In this document: positions 33,584 through 42,906 of the stretch, piece after piece
Layout of the letters: the number at the start of each line of letters is the position of its first letter
Position numbering within the stretch: position 1 is the first letter of the stretch
DNA from: Amorphophallus konjac
Taxonomy: Eukaryota; Streptophyta; Magnoliopsida; Alismatales; Araceae
Direction: 5' to 3'
DNA: 64,000 nucleotides
Assembly (NCBI GenBank): GCA_022559845.1
Contig: CM040126.1
Coordinates: 224,818,641-224,882,640, forward strand
Made by a program: the position numbers and the translations under genes
Notes under the pieces: generated by a model
The model's database searches: none
Told to the model about the DNA's origin: nothing
What the model saw: only the letters and a program-made list of their open reading frames with translations

Positions 33584-33605
33584 GGTTGGTTTCTTCAAAC
33601 CAACC
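33584..33605 (+). other. LTR hairpin, Chromo-A version
   Basis: Stem GGTTGGTTT/AAACCAACC with loop CTTC, preceded by CCTCGTCTCCGAACGG. Chromo-B has a different stem at the same place. Confidence 0.65.
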
Positions 33606-34006
33606 GAGTAAGCTCTATCCCTTGCTCTCATATCAGTAGTTTACTGATATAATATCCGTGGAATTGCTCTGTTGACGATGAGAGAGCGCCCGACCCCGAA
33701 GCTCCCAGTTTACGAGTGGTCATCGTGGGATTGTGAGAGAGCGACCCGGTGCCCTTTCGGCACCTAGCCAGCCCTTTGATTGTGGGCACCGTACCCTCGG
33801 GAGGGCGACCATAGCTTTGCTGGTCCTCTACCATCAAGGGCTTTGTTCCACTACCTCCACTCGGCATCGCCGAGTCACCCGGGAATCGTGTGTGCAACGG
33901 TGGTTTGGCAACTTGCATAATTATCTACTCTTGTGTGTTGTGCTTGCTTGGTAAGTCCAAGGACCCTCGATCTAGTTGCTGCATTCTCTAAGTCGGTGTC
34001 ACATCA

Positions 34007-34265
34007 TTTGGACTTGTCTCTAGTGTATAATTGTTTAATTGAAACTATTAATTAAAAAGTAATTTTATTTCTGCTACTTTAGCAAACCGATCTAATGAAA
34101 TTTAATTACTTCTGTTATATCTCTGTGGCTTCAATGTACTCTACACATGCCTTTATCCCTTCGGAGCTTTCCCGCTCTTGGGAGGCCTCGCGGGTTCCAT
34201 GTGGTATCACGTGTATTCGGTAGTCCTACTGGGTATACCTGGTATCCGGGATCTGGGTCGCTACA
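34007..34265 (+). repeat. LARD2 5' LTR, 3' end only
   Basis: Matches the end of the LARD3 LTR (47651-47910, reversed): TAATTAAAAAGTAATTTTAT, TTTAGCAAACCGAT, and the final GGGATCTGGGTCGCTACA. The rest was lost left of the Chromo-A LTR. Chromo-A probably inserted into this LTR (possible duplication TTTGG at 34007) and a deletion then removed the left part. Confidence 0.85.
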
Positions 34266-36275
34266 GGTGGTATCAGAGCAGTGTTCTGAGATGTTCGAAG
34301 TTCTTTTCTGAGCTATTAGAGCGTTGTTGTGTGAAGTACATGGGAATCCGAGATATACAGTATCCAGAGTCGTGAAAATCCAGTACAGTCTTCAGCTGGC
34401 TTTGATGTTGCGATGATTTATCGCGTTGTTTTCTTCATATGTTGTCTTGTGCGTGCTGTCCTGGCACTGTACGAGATGGATCTGCTCTCGTCAGGTTGTG
34501 ACGAGGTGTTTCTTTTTCGTCGTTGTGTTTGTTTCGACCATGTTGTACTTGGCAGTGTTCGCCGGAAGGCTTGAATCTGCAATACATTGCGAGGTTTTCT
34601 TCGTATGTTGTTCAGGTTGCTGTTGACCTTTAGCCTTGGTCTGATGACTGTACATGCTCTCACGTTGTCTTGGTCATCCCGGCTTGAGTCTGTTCAGCTC
34701 TTGATGTGTTTCGCTTCTGTTGAAGTGCTTGATTAGATTCCGTGTTTGAGAAGTTGCTCAGGCAAGCTAGGATTTCCCATTCCTGGTGAGCTTTCGTGGT
34801 TGAGCTTGTTGCTTCTCATCCCTTCTGGTGAAATCTTTTCGAGATTTGCCTTGGAATTGCTATCTTAGCGATGCCTTTGTCCTGTGTCTGCTTAAGTGTG
34901 GACAGCTTTGTTCTGAGCCTGATCTACTTTTTGCTATACGGTTGCTTGGCTTTGGACTCCATAAGGGTGTTAAGAGTTGTTGTGTACCGTATTTGTCGTG
35001 CCGTGTCCAACGGCCGACGTGTTGTGAAGGCTCATTTATCATTTTAAGGGCGTGAAGGTAAGCTGAGATTAACGCTTTTCCTTGTGCTTTATGCTGAAGC
35101 TGGTACTCTTCTCCTGTTGCACTTGGGCTCTTGGTGATCGGTTGTTCGTGAGATCGGTACTCGTGGCGTGTTATTTACGATCTTCACAGATTGCGAAGGC
35201 ACCTGGTGTGTGCTGGGATGCGACTATCGAGGTTGTTCTGATGCCTGTGTGCGTTGTTGAGTGCGCAGCAGAAGCTTGTGAGTTAGCTACTCGCTGGTCG
35301 AGAGATTTGCTTCTTCTCGATGTGACTTTATCTTGGCTTCCTGTGCCTCGATGTCGTCTGTTGCCGTGCTATTGCTGGTGATTTTCTACAGTTAGCATTG
35401 GCATTTGTGAGTGTTGGGGAATTTGTCGGCATTCCTGCTGACTGAGTACCCTGTACTCTGCATTTTTTCTCTTGGGTGTTGTGCTCTCGAGGCGTGATCG
35501 TGGTCCTTGAGGTGCGTTCCCCGAGATTATTGTCGTTTCTCGTTGTCATGGGTCTTTTCTTGGTGAGCAGTCTGGTGCGTGACCCATCCCTTGTGGTCGT
35601 GTGCTCAGCTGTTCCTGTGCCTTGATGTGACCCTGCTTACAGTTGTGTTCCATGGTTCTGTGTTCCGTGCGGATTCAGAATTCTGCAAGTGATGATGTTG
35701 CTGTTGGTGTTTTGGCGCTGTTTCTCTATGATTTTGTGCTTCTGTTTTAGACCAGGTCTTGTCGGTTAGCCTTGCTATACTCTTTCTCCTTAGAGTTAGC
35801 TTGCGACTCGATCAGATATGATATCTGAGTGAGGACTGACTTGATTATGTTTGCGGTCCAGCAGTGCTGTTGTCGTTGGCGTCCTGTGTCCCAGGTGTTT
35901 CTTGTTGCCTTTGGCACTGGAGCTGATGATGTGGTCGAGCTGTCAGCTGAGAGAATTGTGCCTCCTTGTTTAAGTTGATACTCGGCGTGTATGTCGTTTC
36001 GCTTCTTCGATGTATGTGGTTGTGGCAGTCGTGTCTCTTTCCCTGCGAGACGGGAGCGACGTTGCCGTGTTTCGGAGGTGTTGGACTTGTGTTCACTTAG
36101 GTGCCGTGCTCGATCTAGAGCATGTGCTCGTGATTATAGTCTGACAATGTTCCTCTGAGTTGCATTTTTTGAGATTTGTGTCGTTTCTGTGTTTGTGTTG
36201 TTGGGTTGTTCTTCCCTACTTCTCCTTTGCTAGTCCTTAAATTTTGAGGGTGAAATTTCTTAAAGGAGGGGAGGA
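34266..36275 (+). other. LARD2 interior, non-coding
   Basis: Primer site GGTGGTATCAGAGC at 34266-34279, purine tract at about 36262-36275 (AAAGGAGGGGAGGA) after TTTTGAGGGTGAAATTTC. 2.0 kb, T/G-rich, no gag or pol in any frame. Its leader and body align with LARD3 in reverse and share leader blocks with LARD1. Confidence 0.88.
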
Positions 36276-37259
36276 TGTAATGCCCTAGATCCTTGGTAGA
36301 TCTTTATTGGATCTTTCGGATCTATTTCGGTGAGTTTCGGTTAACTTTTGTGACTTCCGAGTTGAGCTTTACGATCCGTGTGGGTTTTTCTCTCGTACTA
36401 GTTACGGAACCCTACGGTGAGTTTAGTTGTCAGTTCCTCGACTCGTGAATGCTGCAGCGACGATGTACTCTTCGAGCCTGTCGTTTCGACTATTTTTGCG
36501 TATTTTTCCGAGTTAGGGCCAAAAATCGGATTTTTCAGAAATTAGGAAAATTCCTAATTTCTTTTCCTATTTCTTTTCTTTCCTCTCTCCTCCCTTCTCA
36601 TTTCACCGCCGCCGTCTATCTCTCCCGTTTTCTCTCCTCTCGAGCTTCCTCGGCTCCGGCTGCAGACGGAGGACCTAGGAGCAAGTGCTGGGGATGCCGT
36701 GGAGCTGACTGGGTGCGCGACAGGGCGAGGATGGAGTGGTTTTGGCACGATCCCGAACGGTGGATTCAAAGCCGGTGTTTGAGCTAGCGGCGTGGTTTTC
36801 GGCGCGGTTTAGTCCCTTCGGGGCACGGTTTCTTCGGTGGAGGTAGGGAGACGGACCACCACCTTATTCTGCACGTTTCCTCTATTTCCGTGCATGATTT
36901 GGTGCTCGATCGAGGGAGACCGGGCCGGTTTTGTGAAAATCGTGGTTTTTGGGGTTTTCAGGGTTCACTGGAAAACGGCAACCATTTGTGGTGTGGTTAG
37001 TGTTGAATTGACCGCTGGGATGTCTGGATCCCACCCATGCTAGTTTCATGTCGATCGGTTGTCATTCGGGGCCGGTAGGAGTCCGGGAACCTCGGTGACT
37101 CGTTTAGGGTCGATTTGTTCAAATCGCCCTGATCTTGCGTTTTAGCGCGTGCATGTGGGTTTTTAGCCTCCCGATGTTGTTGTTCATCATCTAGTCTTGT
37201 TTCCCCTGCGCTTCGGCGTGAATGGGGCGTCGAACGGTTCGATTTGGCCAATCCATTAT

Positions 37260-37535
37260 TTTCCCGCCGTGACCGGTGTAGCGGTCGTTTCAGTGACCGC
37301 CAGAGGTCCCTGACGGCCCTACGATAGACCGTCACAGCGTCTGGGCGTTCTTAGTTCTTCGTGGTCGTGGGAGTGTGACGGCCCAGGGGAGGCGCGTCAC
37401 AGCTCTCTGACACGTCCGGTGTGATGCGTTACGCCAGTTTTGTCGTTTAGCGTTTTGGTTAAGGCGGTTCCTCTGACGCGCCTGCCCTAGTGCGTCAGAG
37501 TCTTGTAACGCGCCTGGTGTAGGCCGTTACGTTGC
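37260..37535 (+). repeat. Hairpin array in LARD2 LTR, first part
   Basis: Short inverted modules such as GTGACC...GGTCGT, TGACGC...GCGTCA and GTAACGCGCC...GGCCGTTAC follow the anchor GTGAATGGGGCGTCGAAC (37218-37235). The array resumes at 45265-45790 with about ten more modules, each ~27 bp of stem-loop. Confidence 0.82.
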
Positions 37536-37541
37536 ATTTGA

Positions 37542-37546
37542 CTTGG
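37542..37546. repeat. Target-site duplication CTTGG, left copy (Chromo-B)
   Basis: CTTGG at 37542-37546 recurs at 45252-45256, directly outside TGATG...CATCA. Confidence 0.93.
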
Positions 37547-39936
37547 TGATGAGGGCATCTCACGACACTCCCTCTGGCTCGGGTCACCTGCACACTCTTG
37601 ATATGGGCTGACTATGATCTACACATGTTATCTTCACTTTCTAATGTCTCATCTTATGTATTTTCATTTTATTGAGTCCTATCTTATGTATTTTCCTTTA
37701 TTGAGTCATGTTGTTCTAGTCCATTTCTCTTGTTATGCTTAATTGGGCCTTAATACCTTAGTTTTGGGCCTAATAGATTGAGTCTAGGACATGCTGGGTC
37801 TTTTGTCTTATTGTCAGGGTTATTTTGGTCATGTAAAGAGTGGTTGCCTATAAATAGGCCCCATCTCTCCCCATCTAAGCACCATTAGATGAATATTGAA
37901 GAAAGCATTCCAAATCCCTCTATATCTCTCATTATCTATCTATCTCTCTCTCTCCTTCTCTCTCCCATAAGGGGGCTACGCCCCATTCTCTCTCTCCCCT
38001 CTCCCACCTACCTCTTAACTCCCCTCCCCTCATTCAATCCCCTTCCCAACCACCCACCACTCCATTAACTCCCCTCTTAGTCCCAAGAAAGCTTCCACCA
38101 TTCCTAGCTCCACCCTCCAACCACCACCTACCCAAAACTATTTCCCAAGCATCCCTCCCTCTCCCCAAGGTTGAAGGAACTCCTCCCTAGGCCAAATTTC
38201 AAATTCTCCCTCCCTTAGGGCTGTGCCCTTTCACCTCCACCACCCCCTAATCACCCTTGTGCGCCCTCCCCCTCCCACTCTCACAAGTCAAGGTCGCCCC
38301 CCCCCCATCCCTTACTCTCCATTGCTTACTAAAATCTCCACCCTCCCTCAGCCATCTCCAGCCAATATTCGCCCCCTCCACCTCCATCTCCCTAGCTCCC
38401 ACAAACCCCTTAGACCTCCCATCAACTCCCCACAACCACTAATCACCCCCATCCACCAAATAACCCCTAGATCATTCTCTCCCCCACACCATCTTCTCCA
38501 CCATATTCTGTCCCTGTTGCAGGCAGTAGGGTTGTAGTGTTTTGCAGAGGCAGCCACGACCACCCCTCAAGGTTTCAGGTGTCGAATCTTATATTGCTGG
38601 AAACGTCGTCGAGTCAGCTACGCAACGAAGGTGGTCCCTCCGGCATCCAAGTTCGGAGCTGTTCGGAAGAGAGGATCTCGTCCAACTGCGCATTCTGCCC
38701 CAGACTGAAGACCAGAAGCTGATTCCAGAGACTGCCCCGACCACTCTCGTGAAGATCTAGAGGTGTGGCTTGACCGGGAGCTTCTTCGACAAGTTGTATT
38801 TCAGAATCAAGAAGCGGAGCCCCTTTTGACTTCTGAAGTTAAGTTTTTTCATTTTCTTCCCCGGGGCGCGCAGCTCTGCTTCCTGTCAGTCTTCTCCGAC
38901 CCTCTGTCACTATTTGAGCTCGTGCGGCCTACTCCGAGATCAGCTGAAGTTCCAGTGACCCTCGTTTCGAAGAGGGCTTGTCAACAGTTCTTTCAGTATC
39001 AGCCACGCCCCAATTGGATCTCTAGAGAGCCCGTGGCACCTTCTTCTTCCCACTGTTGTGAACCTAGATCAGTCAGAGCAGCAGAACTGCCTATCTGTTC
39101 GGGCGTCGGTCACGGCCAGCACCGGTGTTCAGAGAATTCCATAATATTCTAGCTTCGTTCTGATCAAAGTACGAAGAATTCCCCACTGGTCTCGCCCTCA
39201 ACAAAAATCTGGAGTGGTCACAGCGTCCAGATAAGCGGGTGACTGTTCAGAAGCACAGAGGGTGGCAGATTCGGCATCGGCTTCCTTTGTTTACGTTTAG
39301 TTCACTTTCTTCCCTCCCCGCTTGGCCGGCTGAAGCCCCTCCCTTTGTGGAGGTAGTTTTGATTGTAAGAAGTTTAACCCCCACCCCAAGAACCCCCCCT
39401 CCTGCGAGAGAAGTAGTGATGTACTTCTTTTAAATTTCAGGTCAAGCGTCATCGCCGCAGCGTTTGGGTGTATACCCACGCTTCCCGGCACGCCCTCGTC
39501 TCCGAGCGGGATCGGTGTTTTCACACCGATAAGGTGAGCATCTGATACTACCCCTGCTGGCCTTTACTTTGCAAATTTAGTATTGCCTCGCATGCCCGTC
39601 GGACGGTGAGAGAGTGTCCGAACTCGTTAATACTCAATAGTGTGCCCACCGCGGTTCGTGAGCGAGTGCCACCCAATCCCACGCCCCGGCGTGCCGGCCT
39701 CCCACAAAGTTGGGAATCCCAGGCCCTTTGGGGGTCAGCCTAAGCCAACTAAGTCACTTAGAATCATTGGGTCTCGCCTCGAACCCTCGCCATCATCCCC
39801 TGGTACCTTCGGGAGATTGTATGCGCCATGCGAGTGAGCCGCTAGTGAAAGTTCGTTGATTACTCTTATATGCTTGGGGGTCTAGGTCCTAGGCTCATCA
39901 ACACATACTTTGTCTATCTTGGGCTGTTTCACATCA
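37547..39936 (+). repeat. Chromo-B 5' LTR
   Basis: 2390 bp, TGATGAGGGCATC...TTTCACATCA. TATAAATA at 37849-37856, CT patch at about 37930-37965, C-rich block to ~38500, and the covarying hairpin ATCGGTGTTTTCACACCGAT at 39511-39530. Confidence 0.95.
39511..39530 (+). other. LTR hairpin, Chromo-B version (5' LTR)
   Basis: Stem ATCGGTGT/ACACCGAT with loop TTTC, after CCTCGTCTCCGAGCGGG. Copy in the 3' LTR at 44826-44845. The Chromo-A LTR has a different but still perfect stem at the homologous spot. Confidence 0.7.
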
Positions 39937-40035
39937 AGTGATATCAGATCAAGTTCATAACTTGTCTCTATCAGGTTGATCCTAGGGCATGTTTATGCAT
40001 TTAGAGTCCTCGGTTGCATCTCTTTGTCCACTAGC

Positions 40036-41337
40036 ATGGCCACCTCTTACCGACCTTACCAATCGGCCCTCTCCATAAGTCCAAACCACCAAAGGATGCC
40101 TACCCCTAACACACATGACCTCCCTGGCCATGTCAACTACCTCATGAAGGCCTTGACCTATGCCAATGAGCAGCTTGATAACATATCGGGTCGACTCAAC
40201 CAACTTGGAGAAAATGGGCCCGCTCCAAGGACGGACGATAGAAGGACATGTCCCCCACCTCTCACTTTTGATGGAACTCATCTTAATGACTATTTAGATT
40301 GGGAGGCATCAGTGGACCATTACTTTGAGAGGAATCCCATGTTCGAGGATAGGAAGGTTCGATGTGCGAAAATGCAACTAACCAAAAGGGCTCAAACTCA
40401 TTGGTTGAAAATTGAAGGCTTAAGGGTAATTAGAAGGGAAGCTCCCCTCACAACATGGGGGGACATGAAGGAACAACTTAGGGCTAGATATATTTCCCCC
40501 TCCCATTCCAAACACCGAGTCTCAAAGAGCATTTCAACTCCTTCATTTCCCCTTGGCCAACCCAAGACCCTAATCACGCATTCCCCACCATTTCCCACCT
40601 CTCCTACTCCAACCACAACATCTACATCCTACATCCAAGTCCTCACCACAACCATATGTCCACATACCCAATTGGACCCCATGTCCACCCCTCCACCTAG
40701 GCCCATAATGGCCACCACCCCCAAACCCAAATCCCCTCACCAAACCCGTACCCCACAAGCCCTCTTGGCCACCACCGCCACCTCACCATCATCCCCAAAA
40801 AGGGATACATCTCCCAAAATCAATCAACCCAAATCTCCTCACCCAACCCACCTTCCACTTCCCACCCCAATCCTACCCCAATTTAGGCCTCCACTACTTC
40901 CACTCCCAATTCCAACCCACGTCCGACCTTGCTCACCTCCTCGGGTGCGCCATGTATCGACTATCACCAACCCACCCACCATAGACCTTCCTACCCCATT
41001 GTCCTTAGGAGTTGCTACCCACACACCCACCCAAGTAGAGAGGGATACCAATCTAGATCCACCTCCCAAAATAGAGGAAATCCAAGGGCCACACAACTCA
41101 CCCACCACTCCTAGCCTAGCTCCTCAAGAGCTACACACCCTTCCCCATGACACCGTCACCATAGATGAGTCCGTACTCCAATGGCTCAAGCGAGGCCTCA
41201 CCATTCCTAGTTCACAACCAAGCCACCTACCCATGGGACATCAATCCCAAATCATTCCCACTCAGCCTCATGTCACTTATCAAACCTCCTATTGTGTGGA
41301 AGATTTGGGAGACTTAGTGGCCTACCTACATTGGTAA
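40036..41337 (+). CDS. Chromo-B gag-like protein
   Basis: 433 codons from an ATG at 40036 to TAA at 41335. Residues ~72-156 are a retrotransposon gag domain (PPLTFDGTHLNDYLDWE, WLKIEG, WGDMKEQLRARYISPSH). From residue ~160 it turns into a Pro/Thr/Ser-rich, G-poor sequence with no CCHC knuckle, unlike ordinary chromovirus gag. The stop is followed in the same frame by more open sequence, so the original protein was probably longer; TAA could derive from CAA. The start was chosen because it is the first in-frame ATG after the primer site. Confidence 0.75.
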   Translation: MATSYRPYQSALSISPNHQRMPTPNTHDLPGHVNYLMKALTYANEQLDNISGRLNQLGENGPAPRTDDRRTCPPPLTFDGTHLNDYLDWEASVDHYFERNPMFEDRKVRCAKMQLTKRAQTHWLKIEGLRVIRREAPLTTWGDMKEQLRARYISPSHSKHRVSKSISTPSFPLGQPKTLITHSPPFPTSPTPTTTSTSYIQVLTTTICPHTQLDPMSTPPPRPIMATTPKPKSPHQTRTPQALLATTATSPSSPKRDTSPKINQPKSPHPTHLPLPTPILPQFRPPLLPLPIPTHVRPCSPPRVRHVSTITNPPTIDLPTPLSLGVATHTPTQVERDTNLDPPPKIEEIQGPHNSPTTPSLAPQELHTLPHDTVTIDESVLQWLKRGLTIPSSQPSHLPMGHQSQIIPTQPHVTYQTSYCVEDLGDLVAYLHW

Positions 41338-42264
41338 GTCCACTTGACCGATATGCTAGCCATGAGGCCGTCGGAGCCTAGCACCATTAGCCTAGCTTAC
41401 CCCGCCGTTGGCTCCATCACTTCCATCTACACTAATGGCCAATTTACGAGTGAGATCATACTCTTTCTTCTCATGGAGGAGGAACCCATCCTAGTCTACT
41501 CCCCAACCATTGAGATCCCAAGTGCTTTGATTGGCCAACCCATTAGCAACCTTGGCCCAATTATTTTGGAGGAGGATGACTCACTATTTGAGGACCTTGA
41601 GAACATGGAGTACCCCTACCTAGGTGACGCTTACCATGATCCCTTTAACCCCTTCCTAAGGGAGCCTAGATCTCCATTTAACCCACTCCCCCTATTCACC
41701 ACCCACCTCACCCTACCCATATTGCCCCTGTTGACCCAAACTCCTCCCTTCCTAGAATCGGGTTACACCATGAGAGCCTTGACCTTAGGCAACAAACACC
41801 TTGGGATTGATAAAATGCCCCACCCCATAACCACCTTTCTAGATCCCTTCGACCCATTCACATGGAAGTTCAAAAGTCATCCCACATCTATGCACATGGA
41901 AGTTACCTTTGGGATAAACATGCATGTGTCTAGGCTTGCCACACCATTTGACATGATTCATAAGTCGGGTACATTCATTCACATCACCCACATGTCAAGT
42001 AGGAAGCATAAGTGGACCGTATTCGGATATATTGGCCCACCTTCATTCATCATGAGTCTTAAGCATGAGAGGAGCATACATGGATGTCCGGGTCCCTAGA
42101 CATTTGTCACACCCATGCATAAAATGTTCATCTATGGATGTCCCGGCCCTCCTACGTCTGTCACAGTCTTCATGGCATCAAAGTGTGATCGGTCTACATT
42201 TGGCTGCCCAGGTCCACCTTTTCACACCATACTTTTTACACCAACATCGCATCATAGTGCATGA
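41338..42264 (+). pseudogene. Chromo-B central segment of unknown identity
   Basis: In frame with gag upstream and integrase downstream, open from 41338 to 42096, stop, open to a TGA at 42262. The product is Pro/Leu/Ile-rich with an acidic stretch (LEEDDSLFEDLENMEYPYLGD) and matches no retroelement domain I recognise. Its 3' part is a tandem repeat of about four ~60-bp units (42012-42235) encoding GYIGPP/GCPGPP motifs. It occupies the place of protease, RT, RNase H and integrase core. It could be captured host sequence or diverged filler. Confidence 0.6.
42012..42235 (+). repeat. ~60-bp tandem repeat encoding G-C-P-G-P-P motifs
   Basis: Units centre on GGATATATTGGCCCACC, GGATGTCCGGGTCCC, GGATGTCCCGGCCCTCC and GGCTGCCCAGGTCCACC, about 57-63 bp apart and in one reading frame. 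Most of the last unit and the stop at 42097 show decay. Confidence 0.7.
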
Positions 42265-42906
42265 CATACGCATTCTCGCAAGCATATAGGAAAGAGCAAT
42301 GAGGCTTACAAAAGGTTGGCAGATGCTCGACGGTGCCACTGCGAGTTCCAAGTGGGAAACTCGGTGATGGTGAGGACGGAGCGGCTCCTTTCGGGGCCTA
42401 CCTCCAAGTTGAGGGCACGGGGTTCGGGACCCTTTCGAGTTCTGAGACTACTTGGCAGTAATGCTTATGAGCTAGACCTACCTGAGGGTTTTGGGGTACA
42501 CCCTACCTTCAATGTGGTGGACCTGGTACCCTACAAGGGCCCCGCGGTGGGACCTAGTGAGGAGCTCGAGCCTTTACCCCCCCTTGAGAGAGACACTCAC
42601 GGTGGGACTCCACTTCCTAGCTTGAGAGGCCGACGAGAGCAGGTAGAGGTAATACTGGATGAGCAAAGTACCATTACTAGGCACAAGGTGTATCAGCGCT
42701 ACCTAGTTAGGTGGAAGAACCGTCCTCCGATAGAGGATACTTGGGTGAGTCGGGAGGACCTGCTACGCTCGGACCCCGACATTCTGGAGCGTTACTATAG
42801 CCAGGCAGACCCATACTCGACGGGGTCGAGTTCTCCCCACCCCAGGGGATTTGATGAGGACATCTCACGACACTCCCTCTGGCTCGGGTCGCCTGCACAC
42901 TCTTGA
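42265..42906 (+). pseudogene. Chromo-B integrase C-terminus plus chromodomain
   Basis: In the same frame as gag, after a TGA at 42262 (plausibly CGA once). It reads SNEAYKRLADARRCHCEFQVGN, then the GPY/F domain (RGSGPFRVLRLLGSNAYELDLP), then a chromodomain (QRYLVRWKNRPPIEDTWVSREDLLRSDPDILERYYSQ). In chromoviruses this tail directs integration to particular chromatin. The frame runs 55 bp into the 3' LTR, common for this position. Without the catalytic core it cannot integrate on its own. Confidence 0.85.

Larger units (their letters stand above)
31605..34006 (+). repeat. Chromovirus 3' LTR (Chromo-A), related to Chromo-B LTRs
   Basis: 2402 bp, TGATGGGGACATC...GTGTCACATCA, the same ends and length as the Chromo-B LTRs but clearly diverged. 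TATAAATA at 31927-31934, CT microsatellites at about 31997-32115, a long C-rich G-poor block to ~32600, then GC-balanced sequence. Proline-rich open frames in the C-rich block are composition artefacts. A hairpin at 33584-33605 matches one in Chromo-B. Confidence 0.88.
36276..37546 (+). repeat. LARD2 3' LTR, first part
   Basis: Starts TGTAATGCCCTAGATCC directly after the purine tract and aligns with the start of the LARD3 LTR (reverse of 51450 downwards). It is interrupted by Chromo-B at 37547 and continues at 45252. The last ~280 bp begin an array of hairpin-forming CGCGTTAC/GACGC modules. Confidence 0.9.
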
